Assembly: GCA_039995105.1 (NCBI GenBank)
Contig: CP146203.1
Location: forward strand, 2,728,001 to 2,792,000
Direction: 5' to 3'
From: Jonesiaceae bacterium BS-20
Lineage (GTDB): Bacteria; Actinomycetota; Actinomycetes; Actinomycetales; Cellulomonadaceae
DNA length: 64,000 bases
Numbering within the stretch: the first letter of the stretch is position 1; each line of letters opens with the position of its first letter. Below the pieces are notes generated by a model that saw only the letters and a list, made by a program, of their open reading frames with translations, did no database searches and was not told the origin of the DNA. The position numbers and the translations under genes were made by a program. Positions 15,675-23,770 of this stretch are shown piece by piece.

Positions 15675-16535
15675 TTAGACAGCTGCCGCGGTTCTAGTTC
15701 GCCTCGCCACAATGGCCCGGCTGATGATCCCCTGCTTTGGCGCACCGAGAAAGGCACAGATAAATAGTGCCGAACCAACTAGGACAATTGCTGCCCCGGA
15801 TGGCAGATTGTAGGTAAAGCTCAGGTAGAGCCCGCCCGCTGCCGCGACCATGCCAAAGCAGGCTGACAGACCAATCATGACCGGCAAGCGCTCTGTCAGC
15901 AGGAATGCTGTCGACGCCGGAATGATCAGCATGGCAACCACCAAGATGACACCCACGGTCTGCAGCGAGGCGACCGCAACCAAGGTCAAGAGGGTCATGA
16001 GCAGGTGGTGCAGGGTCTTGGTAGAGAGTCCGTAAGTCGCCGCCATGGTGGGGTCAAACGAACTGACCTGAAACTCTTTGTACAGGGCAACGACCGTCAG
16101 AATCACCAGCGCCCCAACGATTACCGTCATCCACATATCAGCGGGACGCACTGCCAACACGTTGCCAAACAGGATTTTGGTTAGGTCAGTGCTCGAGGGT
16201 GACAGCGAAATCATGACCACACCAAGCGCAAACATGGTTGTAAAAACGATCCCAATGACTGCGTCGTTCTTGAGTTTGCTGCGCTGATTGATGTAGCCAA
16301 TGCCAAAGGCAGTAAGTAGTCCCGCAGCTAGCGCCCCGGGGAAGAACCCAATCCCCAACAAGAAGGAGGCAGCGATTCCAGGCAAGACCGCGTGTGAGAC
16401 AGCATCTCCCATGAGTGCTAACCCGCGCAGCACGGTGAAAGAGCCCACCACTCCGCATTGCACACCAACAAGCAGTGCGGTGATGAGTGCTTTCCTGAGG
16501 TACTCGTACTCGGTAAGGGCTTGTAAGAACTCCAT
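15675..16535 (-). CDS. Metal ABC transporter permease
   Basis: The 286-residue ABC-3 family membrane protein has about eight hydrophobic helices. The motif GLALMGDAVSHAVLPGIA at residues 37-54 is characteristic of Mn/Zn/Fe permeases. It is the first gene of a four-gene operon: permease, binding protein, ATPase, DtxR/MntR regulator. No Shine-Dalgarno sequence precedes the ATG at 16535. A promoter with a regulator-type palindrome ends six bases upstream, so the operon message appears leaderless. Confidence 0.93.
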   Translation of the reverse strand: MEFLQALTEYEYLRKALITALLVGVQCGVVGSFTVLRGLALMGDAVSHAVLPGIAASFLLGIGFFPGALAAGLLTAFGIGYINQRSKLKNDAVIGIVFTTMFALGVVMISLSPSSTDLTKILFGNVLAVRPADMWMTVIVGALVILTVVALYKEFQVSSFDPTMAATYGLSTKTLHHLLMTLLTLVAVASLQTVGVILVVAMLIIPASTAFLLTERLPVMIGLSACFGMVAAAGGLYLSFTYNLPSGAAIVLVGSALFICAFLGAPKQGIISRAIVARRTRTAAAV

Positions 16536-16576
16536 GGCACAACACTAGAACCAAAAGTTAGTCTTGTCTAACTTTT
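16536..16576 (-). promoter_or_regulatory. mnt operon promoter and DtxR/MntR-type operator
   Basis: On the minus strand TAGACA (16570-16565), a 17-bp spacer and TAGTGT (16547-16542) are followed by six bases and the ATG. A perfect 9-bp inverted repeat, AAAAGTTAG-N6-CTAACTTTT (16553-16561 with 16568-16576), covers the -35 box. The GTTAG/CTAAC arms resemble DtxR/IdeR/MntR boxes. Confidence 0.75.
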
Positions 16577-16736
16577 CTTTACGTCAAACCTAATTCATAC
16601 CCCTTGACCTAGGCATTCACTGGATCTCTGCACAATTTTTGCATCGTAGTGTCCGCCTGCGGTGGGAGTTGTAGAGGTTCCCATTTGGCCCCGCAGACCG
16701 ATTACTTATCCGGCCCCTGCCTGCCATGCTTAAGGT

Positions 16737-17411
16737 ATGCCTCCAGTAACCCTCGATTCAGATACGGCAAACAACAGGCAACAAACCCAGCCGCCGACCA
16801 TTCCTCCGAGCTCAATTCCGCCGGTTCCCGCACCGCCCGCAGCCACCTATGCGCAAGCATCGAAGGTCCGCAAGGATGACGGGCGCCGGACTTTCTACGC
16901 CGGCTCATCCCGCGCCCTGCCGCAAGCCGGCAAAGCAATCATTGCGATCCTTGTCTTGGGGCTGGCCCTTGCCGCTTGGAAGATCAGCTCCGGTATTCTG
17001 GGCGGCACGGATGAGCCCATCAAAGACCCGGTGATTACTGCTCCGGTACACGCCAATGGGCAAATCCCCACAAGCGCTCTGCAAAGCGTTGAAGGCAGCT
17101 ACCTTTTGCTTCCCGATGCTGCCGCCGAGTTCATCAACCTGCGCCAAGCTTTTGAAGCGGCCGGGCACACGTTGACCATAAATTCTGCTTATCGGGACAC
17201 GGCCACTCAGCAAGAACTGGTGGAAAAATATGGGCTACTTGAGGACGGCGGAACCGCAGCCCCGGTAGGTTCAAGCGAACACGGTCTGGGCATTGCCGTG
17301 GACCTCACCCTAGATTTCGAAGCCCTGCAATGGTTCAGAGCCAATGCCGCAGACTTCGGGATTACCGCAACCATTGTTGAGGAACCCTGGCACTGGGTCT
17401 ACACGGGATAA
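16737..17411 (+). CDS. VanY-type D-alanyl-D-alanine carboxypeptidase (M15B)
   Basis: The 224-residue protein has a Pro/Gln/Ala-rich cytoplasmic N-terminus, one membrane anchor at about residues 62-82 and a C-terminal M15 peptidase domain. The zinc motifs are SAYRDTATQ, SSEHGLGIAVDL (His and Asp ligands) and EEPWHWVYTG at the end (catalytic Glu and His ligand). It should trim the terminal D-Ala of peptidoglycan stem peptides outside the cell. It stands alone between the mnt operon (divergent) and the tRNA gene. TAAGG just before the ATG is a weak binding site. Confidence 0.88.
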   Translation: MPPVTLDSDTANNRQQTQPPTIPPSSIPPVPAPPAATYAQASKVRKDDGRRTFYAGSSRALPQAGKAIIAILVLGLALAAWKISSGILGGTDEPIKDPVITAPVHANGQIPTSALQSVEGSYLLLPDAAAEFINLRQAFEAAGHTLTINSAYRDTATQQELVEKYGLLEDGGTAAPVGSSEHGLGIAVDLTLDFEALQWFRANAADFGITATIVEEPWHWVYTG

Positions 17412-17622
17412 CTAGGCAATCCACCCGGTCTTGTTGCTTGGGGATCCGTTCACCGCCCCCGTTAAAGCACATTTTGATGACAGCCGTCACTGTTCGGGCC
17501 AGATTTTTCTGTATTATCCGACTTACCGAACGTAAAATATGTGGCGTTGCTCGCCTCAGGGCATATTCGCTGTTGTCTGCCCGCAAGTTCGTCTAGACTA
17601 TTCAAAGGCCGCTAAGGTCAAT

Positions 17623-17695
17623 GCGTTCGTAGCTCAATGGATAGAGCATCTGACTACGGATCAGAAGGTTGGGGGTTCGAGTCCCTCCGAGCGCA
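17623..17695 (+). tRNA. tRNA-Arg (anticodon ACG), copy 1
   Basis: The 73 bases fold into a full cloverleaf: acceptor GCGTTCG/CGAGCGC, D arm GCTC/GAGC, anticodon stem TCTGA/TCAGA around loop CTACGGA (anticodon ACG), T arm GGGGG TTCGAGT CCCTC region and discriminator A. The terminal CCA is not encoded. It is identical in every base to the copy at 23566-23638 on the other strand. Confidence 0.97.
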
Positions 17696-17701
17696 CAGTT
17701 G

Positions 17702-17738
17702 AAAATCCCGGACAAAGTCTAACTTTGTCCGGGATTTT
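17702..17738 (+). terminator. Terminator of tRNA-Arg copy 1
   Basis: A 17-bp perfect stem (17702-17718 with 17722-17738) with a 3-base loop and T-rich end follows 7 bases after the tRNA. Confidence 0.92.
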
Positions 17739-17792
17739 TGCGTTCCATCCGTCAAAGGCATTAACTGCCCTGAGACTTCCGGTATGCGCAGT

Positions 17793-18731
17793 TTAGGCTT
17801 GGGCAGCTAAAAACTCATCAATCTGTGCTGCTGTTGGGGATGTTGCCGGTCCAAACTGGGTGACCGCTAGGGCTGCCGCCGCGTTGGCACGGCGCACTGC
17901 TTTCAGCACTCCTGCCCCACGTGAAAACTCTGCAGCAAATACTCCACCAAATGCGTCCCCCGCACCATTGGTGTCCACTGCCGCAACCTCAAAGCCTTCT
18001 ACCAAGACGGGCTTTGGGCCAATCTCATTGGAAAATACCCAGCATCCGTTTGCACCATCGCGGATCAAGACGACCCCTCCTGGTTGGATCCTGCTGCTAA
18101 ACCACACAGCTGCTTCAGCAAGGTCCTCAAGGTTCGACCCAAGCCGGGCCTCTCGAGCATTGGCACTCAACACATTTGAACGCCCCAAGACTTGGCTCAT
18201 GGCCTGCGGGGCCAACTGGTCGATCAGTGGAGACGGATCCGTAATTACCGTTGCACCTTTGGGAATTTGCGCTAGCCAGCCGGGCAGACTAGCAGCATTG
18301 ACAGGGTGAGCCAGACTGTAACCAGATACATACACAGTGTCTTGTTCTCGGACTTGCACCCGGTCAAGATCGGCCTTAGTCAGTTGCCCTTCAGCGCCCA
18401 CATGGGTAACGAATGTGCGTTCGGTTGACGGGTCTAATAGAGCCACACAGTAGCCACTATCTTGTCCCTCCAGCCCTTCCTGAACCACCGAGAATCCGCT
18501 GTCTGCAAGAGCTTTGCGGACAACTAAGCCAAATACGCCGGATCCGTATTGCCCAGCGAAGGTAACTGGAAAATTGTCCCGGGCTGCAGCCACCATGACG
18601 TTGTACCCTCCCCCGGCAGTCACCATCGAAGAGGACGCGATGACATCACCCCCTAACTCCGGCAATCCATCAACACTAAGAACCAGATCGACAATGACGT
18701 TTCCTGTGTAGACAAGTTGTGGCTTAGGCAT
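17793..18731 (-). CDS. PfkB-family sugar/nucleoside kinase (YegV-like)
   Basis: The roughly 312-residue ribokinase-fold protein has the N-terminal GGGYNVMVAAAR segment (PfkB signature 1 region) and the catalytic DTNGAGDAFGGVF (signature 2, base Asp) near residue 255. It phosphorylates a sugar or nucleoside hydroxyl. It is the last gene of a GntR - ADP-ribosylglycohydrolase - permease - kinase operon, the same set of functions as E. coli yegTUVW, so the substrate is probably the compound imported by the permease. ATG at 18731 overlaps the permease stop by 8 bp. A GTG four codons earlier (18743) is an alternative. Confidence 0.88.
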   Translation of the reverse strand: MPKPQLVYTGNVIVDLVLSVDGLPELGGDVIASSSMVTAGGGYNVMVAAARDNFPVTFAGQYGSGVFGLVVRKALADSGFSVVQEGLEGQDSGYCVALLDPSTERTFVTHVGAEGQLTKADLDRVQVREQDTVYVSGYSLAHPVNAASLPGWLAQIPKGATVITDPSPLIDQLAPQAMSQVLGRSNVLSANAREARLGSNLEDLAEAAVWFSSRIQPGGVVLIRDGANGCWVFSNEIGPKPVLVEGFEVAAVDTNGAGDAFGGVFAAEFSRGAGVLKAVRRANAAAALAVTQFGPATSPTAAQIDEFLAAQA

Positions 18732-20208
18732 TGACCTGCTCACTTTCCACCGGAACGTTTACTTGACCCTGCGCCCCACCGAGGACGAAGTAGAGGCCAG
18801 CACTCACTACAAGCGTTGCGATCCATGCCAGTCCGTGGGAACCGATCCAACTATCCGCAAACCACCCTGAGAACCAAGCTTCATCAGCAGATGTGTGGAC
18901 CGTAGTGAAAGCAAAACCGATTACAATCGCTACCGCCCAGCTACCTACTGCGCGCCATTCAAATCCACCTTGGTACCAGTACCCACTTCCCTTGCGTAGG
19001 TTCATGAGATCTTGCGGATTGTAGTAGCGGCGCTTGAGCATATCCACCAGGAATACGCCCAACCAGGCAGTAATAGGAATTGCTAGTAGGGAAATAAACG
19101 TGATGAATGGACCGTAGAAGCTGTCTGCAACCAACATGAAGTACAAGGCACCTACAAAAGTCACCAAGACATCAAGAGCAACTGCGTAGACCCTCTTGAC
19201 ACGGATACCGAGGGTAAGGGTAGTTAACCCGGCTGAGTAAACTGACAAGTGGTTGGACAACAGGAGCCCACCAAACGCAGCAATAAGGTATGGCACTGCC
19301 ATCCAAGGTGGCAAGAGTTCCCGAATCGCTGCAACCGGATCAGTTGCAGCGGCAAGGCTGCCGTCGCCAGCGCTCAGGAGTGCGCCAAGTCCGATGAGCA
19401 CAACTAGGGGAATACCTGCACCCGCCGCACTTGAAGCAATAAGGTGCTTTGCCTTTACCGAGGTGCGCTGATACCTAGCCATATCTGCACCTGCGTTTGC
19501 CCAACCAATACCTGTTCCAGCAGCAATTACACCGATTCCTATCATGACCGCACTTACTGGACCGGCTGGCATATTAGCTACAAGCGCCCAGTCAACGGTC
19601 GCAACAAGGAAGACCACAACAAATATGTTCAAGGCCCCAAAGATCCAAGTGGCCCACTTTTGAATCACAAGGATTGCAGCGTGCCCCAGACCTGACACCA
19701 AAAGTGTGCACACGACAAAAATTACAATTGCTAGGACTGTCAACACGGGCACTTTCTTAGCCTCGCCATTAGTCCCAAACACAATGGTAAAGAGGGAAAG
19801 CAATACAAATGCAGCGGTCGTCGTATTGACGGTTTCCCAACCCAGTCTGGATAGCAGAGAGACAAATGTTGGCCCCACATTGCCACGAGCCCCGAAAGTA
19901 GCTCTAGACAGAGTCATGCTGGGTGCACCACCCCGGCGTCCAGCAATAGACACGACACCAACGAGCGCAAAGGATCCGCCAGCCCCAATTGCAGCGACCA
20001 AAAGGGACTGCCAAATATTGAGCATCTGGAACGCAACGAGGGAAGCCCCCAACGGCAGCCCAAGAATGGAAATATTAGCGGCGAACCAAACCCAAAATAG
20101 TTGTAATGGGTTACCGTTTCGCTCAGAGTCTGGAACCGGTTCGATTCCGCGCTGCTCAATCTGCGTGAGCGCGGCTTTGCCCGTTGTGGGCGCGGCTGTA
20201 GTTTGCAT
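18724..20208 (-). CDS. NCS1-family permease (cytosine/purine/allantoin type)
   Basis: The 494-residue protein has about 12 membrane helices and the NCS1 features: a start FWVWFAANISILGLPLGAS (helix 1) and the helix 6 region GTGIGWANAGADMARY. It should import a nucleobase, nucleoside or related compound with Na+ or H+. The start at 20208 is set by GGAGG six bases upstream. An open frame to 20286 would overlap the preceding gene and adds no family sequence. In E. coli yegT the equivalent transporter is an MFS nucleoside carrier, so here the transporter type has been exchanged. Confidence 0.88.
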   Translation of the reverse strand: MQTTAAPTTGKAALTQIEQRGIEPVPDSERNGNPLQLFWVWFAANISILGLPLGASLVAFQMLNIWQSLLVAAIGAGGSFALVGVVSIAGRRGGAPSMTLSRATFGARGNVGPTFVSLLSRLGWETVNTTTAAFVLLSLFTIVFGTNGEAKKVPVLTVLAIVIFVVCTLLVSGLGHAAILVIQKWATWIFGALNIFVVVFLVATVDWALVANMPAGPVSAVMIGIGVIAAGTGIGWANAGADMARYQRTSVKAKHLIASSAAGAGIPLVVLIGLGALLSAGDGSLAAATDPVAAIRELLPPWMAVPYLIAAFGGLLLSNHLSVYSAGLTTLTLGIRVKRVYAVALDVLVTFVGALYFMLVADSFYGPFITFISLLAIPITAWLGVFLVDMLKRRYYNPQDLMNLRKGSGYWYQGGFEWRAVGSWAVAIVIGFAFTTVHTSADEAWFSGWFADSWIGSHGLAWIATLVVSAGLYFVLGGAQGQVNVPVESEQVNA

Positions 20209-20254
20209 GAGGGTCCTCCGGGACATCTTTGTGATCGAAGTTTGCTCTGCGCTA

Positions 20255-21262
20255 TTAGTTTTGGCGCAGGTGCAGAAGTTGGTCAATAAGTGGATTTAGT
20301 TTCAGCGAATTCACACGCTCTAGGATGGCGATCTCCGTATCAGGCCACGCAGAAATTCCTAGCCGAGCACCTAGAATCGCGCCGAGCATTGCCGCAATGG
20401 TGTCGGTATCACCGCCAACCTCCGCTGCTTGACAGAGAGACTGCCAGGGGTCAGTTGTTACTGCAGCAAGCGCAAGTGTTGCAACCACAGATTCCTGGGA
20501 TGCCACCGATGTACCTATAACGTTTTCAACAGCGTTGATCTGTTCGGCCCGAGACAGCGGTTTGAGATAGTTGACCGCCCAATTGGTGCGCTGAGCTATT
20601 GATCCCCCTGCAATCCAATAGCCTCGTTTTTCACCTTCGGTTGCCGCAGCGATCGCCACCTCAATGGTCTCCGGCTGACTCGCACCACGGACGCCAGCAC
20701 TAATTGCCGCACCCACGGCTGCGGCGCTTCCAATACCCAAGGTCGTGTTGTGGGTAACCGCGCTCGCTTCCACTACAGCATCGACAAAACGAGACATGTC
20801 AGAACTGTCATGGGCAATTCCTACCGGTGTGATACGCATGGCGGCACCATTCGTCGAACCGAATCGCCCCGATTCTGCAACGGACCCACCATCTGCAAGC
20901 ATTTGTACCGCGGCTTTTGTTGATGGGCCGAGCAAGTCCAAAGAGCCCTTGGCTGCCATTGCACGTTCCCACTCAAGAAGTCGGGTTGCAAATACCATTG
21001 GATCAATCTGCCCATCGCCCGCGACTAGCAGCTCGGCCAGTAGAACCGCTTGTTCCGTGTCATCAGTGATGGCACCGGCTGGCATACCTGCGGCAATGCG
21101 TTGGCGCGGACCCGCGGGAACGAGCCGTGTGATCGCACCATAATCTTGGACAATTTCGCTGCGGGACATAGACTGCGTTGGCATCCCCAATGCATCTCCC
21201 AATGCCAAGCCGTAAAAGGCTCCCCGCGCCCTGCTCGTAATATCTGCGATTGACAAGTTCAT
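20255..21262 (-). CDS. ADP-ribosylglycohydrolase family protein (YegU-like)
   Basis: The 335-residue all-helical DraG/ARH-type hydrolase has the paired metal sites: YGLALGDALGMP near residue 18, AITDDTEQAVL near 64, and GGDTDTIAAMLGAILGA near 285. It hydrolyses an N- or O-glycosidic bond to ADP-ribose or a ribosyl compound. Context (transporter plus PfkB kinase) suggests a ribosylated small molecule rather than a protein substrate, which is inference. It overlaps the GntR regulator gene by 4 bp and is followed by the permease 46 bp later. Confidence 0.9.
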   Translation of the reverse strand: MNLSIADITSRARGAFYGLALGDALGMPTQSMSRSEIVQDYGAITRLVPAGPRQRIAAGMPAGAITDDTEQAVLLAELLVAGDGQIDPMVFATRLLEWERAMAAKGSLDLLGPSTKAAVQMLADGGSVAESGRFGSTNGAAMRITPVGIAHDSSDMSRFVDAVVEASAVTHNTTLGIGSAAAVGAAISAGVRGASQPETIEVAIAAATEGEKRGYWIAGGSIAQRTNWAVNYLKPLSRAEQINAVENVIGTSVASQESVVATLALAAVTTDPWQSLCQAAEVGGDTDTIAAMLGAILGARLGISAWPDTEIAILERVNSLKLNPLIDQLLHLRQN

Positions 21263-21990
21263 GCTCCAAAATTCATGTAAAGACGGAATCGTTCCGGCGC
21301 CAATAAACTAACGACCCGTTCAACAAAGTTGCCATCGCTATCACGAGCGATCCGAATACTGTGCAGAAACATTTCCCCTTGCTCGCGTCCTACAATCTCA
21401 GCGTCCTGCACATTGAGGGGAACGACTGAAATCCATTGCTCACCTTTGCTCGGGTGCAACCCTGCCGCAGCCATTGTTGCGGAAAGCGAATCATCGATCA
21501 GTCCAGTTGTTAACGCAGTCGCAATTTGAGGGGTCAGCGGCACACAACTACGCTCGATTGAGACCGCTGCACCGTCAACTACATGCCGGACCCGGTCCAA
21601 AGCGAGAAATTCCATGGAAGCACTGCCCACACTCGCGGCAAGTTCTGGATCAATGACTTTTTCCATACGCAGTATTCGGGTAGCCAACTGCACCCCACTG
21701 TGTGCTAGGGCTGTGCCCCAGCTTCCCGAGTTGTTCAGTTGCTGTCCATCGAAGGTAACAAACGAACCTACGCCACTTTGCGTCTCGATAAGCTGGTCCG
21801 CAGCCAACCCTTTGAGGGCTTGACGAATTGTTCCTCTGCTAACGGAAAATTGTTGTGCTAACTCGTTCTCCCCGGGTAATAGCGCACCATCATCGTAGTC
21901 ACCAGCGAGGATTGCCGCGCGTAGTTGGGCGGCAATTTCCTGGCGTTTGAGACCGGGGCGCCCCGGCTGAGAAGTAACGGCTCTGTCCAT
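21259..21990 (-). CDS. GntR/HutC-family regulator (YegW-like)
   Basis: The 243-residue protein has a GntR winged helix at residues 14-78 (LLPGENELAQQFSVSRGTIR) and a UTRA ligand-binding domain at about 95-235, the HutC subfamily. It is the first gene of the operon and most likely represses it in the absence of the ligand. An inverted repeat TGAAC-N7-GTTCA over the -10 box starts four bases upstream of its ATG, which would make it autoregulated. The message appears leaderless because no Shine-Dalgarno sequence precedes the ATG. Confidence 0.9.
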   Translation of the reverse strand: MDRAVTSQPGRPGLKRQEIAAQLRAAILAGDYDDGALLPGENELAQQFSVSRGTIRQALKGLAADQLIETQSGVGSFVTFDGQQLNNSGSWGTALAHSGVQLATRILRMEKVIDPELAASVGSASMEFLALDRVRHVVDGAAVSIERSCVPLTPQIATALTTGLIDDSLSATMAAAGLHPSKGEQWISVVPLNVQDAEIVGREQGEMFLHSIRIARDSDGNFVERVVSLLAPERFRLYMNFGA

Positions 21991-22026
21991 GTCATGAACT
22001 GTACCTGTTCACTCCCTGTATGTAAA
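21991..22026 (-). promoter_or_regulatory. Promoter and operator of the yeg-like operon
   Basis: On the minus strand TTTACA (22026-22021), a 17-bp spacer and TACAGT (22003-21998) are followed by seven bases and the ATG. TGAAC (21995-21999) and GTTCA (22007-22011) form an inverted repeat across the -10 box. Confidence 0.7.
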
Positions 22027-22048
22027 TGGCTTGCAGTGAAACCTGCGA

Positions 22049-22345
22049 CTAATTCCTCCAATGACCGCCCATTCGTGTCGTCTTAGACAGCAAAACCGCT
22101 AGCACGAATCCAGCCACTGCTATCCCAAACCTTGTTGCCGCACCTCGCACGTAATCAAACGCTCTGGGCTGCGCGCCAATCGATGCTGCTAATCCCGCAG
22201 ACAATAGCGTTGCAGCCGCAATAACGTTGGACTCGACTGCAAAGAAACTGAAGTAGTTCAGCGGTCCATAACCGGCAATATTTGCAATATCAAACCGAAA
22301 CCCAACCGGAATATCGCTAACCAGTCTTTGCGTGTCATCTTCCAA
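22049..22345 (-). pseudogene. Truncated Pr6Pr-family membrane protein gene
   Basis: The 98-residue frame begins like Pr6Pr-type membrane proteins: NYFSFFAVESNVIAAATLL, then a loop and YVRGAATRFGIAVAGFVLAVLL. These are two of the usual six helices. It then ends abruptly in TTRMGGHWRN at 22049, only 23 bp from the promoter of the GntR operon. The missing helices are not found in another frame nearby. I read it as a C-terminally truncated remnant at the edge of the yeg-like operon, marking an insertion or deletion joint. Confidence 0.6.
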
Positions 22346-22411
22346 ATCTTAGGTCCACGAACCCGCTGATCATCAGGAAACTTCGGCGGGCATCGGAAAG
22401 TTTGCGCCCAG

Positions 22412-23431
22412 CTAAGCGCGTTTTGCCAGTTTGCCGATGCCCCACACAGCTCCGGCCACCACTAGCGCTCCAGCACCAACCAGATAGGCCGTCGTCACGG
22501 TGCGTTGGAACACCTGATCAAAAATGAGTTCCCAGATCTCAGTAGTCAGCGGCGGGTTTGCCAACGCTCGCGCTACAGCGGCAGGCGCGAACATTATGAC
22601 TAGGTCCAAAAGAGCCATCACAGCTGCCACGGCGAGGGCCGTCCTAATCAGGGCTCTACCGCGAGTCACCGCGACAATGACCCCAGATATTAGAAACGCG
22701 GCGCTCAGCCAAGGCAGCCAGGTTCCTGCCGTCTTGATAGTGGAATACAACTTCGTTCCCTGCGCCAGAGTCTCGCCGTCTCCCACCGGAATTGTGTAAG
22801 TAAATTCAGGAATCACAGCAATGAAGTCGGTTAGGCGCTGGTTCTGCTGTGCTAGGAGCGTGGGCACCACTGGCCAAATCTGGAGTTCTGCGGAGCCATT
22901 GGCGCCGGCGGCAAGCAGAGCCTGCGGATCTTGCTCAAAAGTTGAAACCATCTGGCCGTGCGTACCACGCAGCATCAGTTCCCAAACTGAACGGAACTGA
23001 TCAGAGTCGATCCACCCCGTAATCAAGGACCTTAGCTGCTCTTCTACTTGTCCAGGAACTTGGCCGAGCAGTAACTCAAGCGGCGCCTGCAAGCGGTCTG
23101 AGAGTTCCAAAGATTCAAGCTGTCCGGCGGCCCAGTCAGCAGCCGAGCTGGAGTCAATACTCTGACCGATTGCACCAAGCGCGACGTCGACCATGACCGT
23201 CTTAAACTCGGGCTGCCCCGCTAATGGGGCGAACGCCTCCACAAAGCCATCCGTGTTGACGAGCGTATTCTTTGTCTCGACTGCAAGCACACTCAACGGT
23301 GCCAGAATCAAACCAATAATGATCAAGGCGGCAGAAAAGACCATTCTCCCGCGGCGTTTGGGAGCCATTAGGGACCGTTGCTGAGCTGCCGAGTTAACCA
23401 TCTTTGGGACCGCCTCGTTTAAGAAGTTCAT
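22412..23431 (-). CDS. Membrane protein of unknown function
   Basis: About 339 residues. A basic stretch (APKRRGR) leads into membrane helix 1 near residues 32-52. An outer domain of about 190 residues has no Cys and many Gln/Leu helices, and a C-terminal block of three helices ends in a short basic tail. Two-part proteins of this layout are common in Actinobacteria, but I cannot name a function. Starts are uncertain: GTG 23461, ATG 23431 and ATG 23401 are all in frame, and none has a strong binding site. It lies next to the right-hand tRNA-Arg copy, on the same strand. Confidence 0.7.
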   Translation of the reverse strand: MNFLNEAVPKMVNSAAQQRSLMAPKRRGRMVFSAALIIIGLILAPLSVLAVETKNTLVNTDGFVEAFAPLAGQPEFKTVMVDVALGAIGQSIDSSSAADWAAGQLESLELSDRLQAPLELLLGQVPGQVEEQLRSLITGWIDSDQFRSVWELMLRGTHGQMVSTFEQDPQALLAAGANGSAELQIWPVVPTLLAQQNQRLTDFIAVIPEFTYTIPVGDGETLAQGTKLYSTIKTAGTWLPWLSAAFLISGVIVAVTRGRALIRTALAVAAVMALLDLVIMFAPAAVARALANPPLTTEIWELIFDQVFQRTVTTAYLVGAGALVVAGAVWGIGKLAKRA

Positions 23432-23522
23432 ACCTACTGGTTCAGGCCAACTGTAGTTCACCGTCCAGTACCGTCAGACCAAATACAACAAATACAATTT
23501 GCCAAAAATGGGCCGGAACGCA

Positions 23523-23559
23523 AAAATCCCGGACAAAGTTTAACTTTGTCCGGGATTTT
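23523..23559 (-). terminator. Terminator of tRNA-Arg copy 2
   Basis: The stem 23523-23540 pairs with 23542-23559, and on the minus strand a T-rich tail follows. It is the same hairpin as at 17702-17738 apart from the loop. Confidence 0.9.
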
Positions 23560-23565
23560 CAACTG

Positions 23566-23638
23566 TGCGCTCGGAGGGACTCGAACCCCCAACCTTCTGA
23601 TCCGTAGTCAGATGCTCTATCCATTGAGCTACGAACGC
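23566..23638 (-). tRNA. tRNA-Arg (anticodon ACG), copy 2
   Basis: The 73-base cloverleaf on the minus strand is identical to the tRNA at 17623-17695. Upstream it has its own different flank, with TAATGT about 35 bases before the gene as a possible -10. Confidence 0.97.
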
Positions 23639-23770
23639 GTGGTCTTTGACCAAAGAAAACATTACCCGGTCCCGCACCAAAAACCCAAACGGATTCGTGG
23701 TGACGTTCAACACTTAAGAAGTTGCACCTGTGGATCTCACACTTTCATTAGTTCGCGCGTTTACAGTGTG

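Larger units (their letters stand above)
17623..17746 (+). repeat. Inverted repeat, left copy (tRNA-Arg plus terminator)
   Basis: These 124 bp recur in inverted orientation at 23515-23638 with only two differences, both in the terminator loop. Similarity stops sharply at the first base of the tRNA and eight bases after the terminator stem. The two copies enclose about 5.8 kb. Confidence 0.95.
23515..23638 (-). repeat. Inverted repeat, right copy (tRNA-Arg plus terminator)
   Basis: Inverted partner of 17623-17746. All 73 tRNA bases are identical and the terminator differs only by two loop bases. Sequence upstream of the tRNA is unrelated between the copies. Confidence 0.95.

Noticed and set aside
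20209-20286. Longer start for the NCS1 permease
   Set aside because: It overlaps the glycohydrolase gene end, and GGAGG marks the start at 20208.
17623-23638. Integrated element bounded by attachment sites at a tRNA
   Set aside because: Attachment repeats would be direct, the repeats here are inverted, and no integrase gene lies between them.
23546-23770. In-frame N-terminal extension of the ECF sigma gene
   Set aside because: It reads through the antisense of tRNA-Arg (the usual GGTRTPNLLIR-type false peptide) and carries no sigma sequence.
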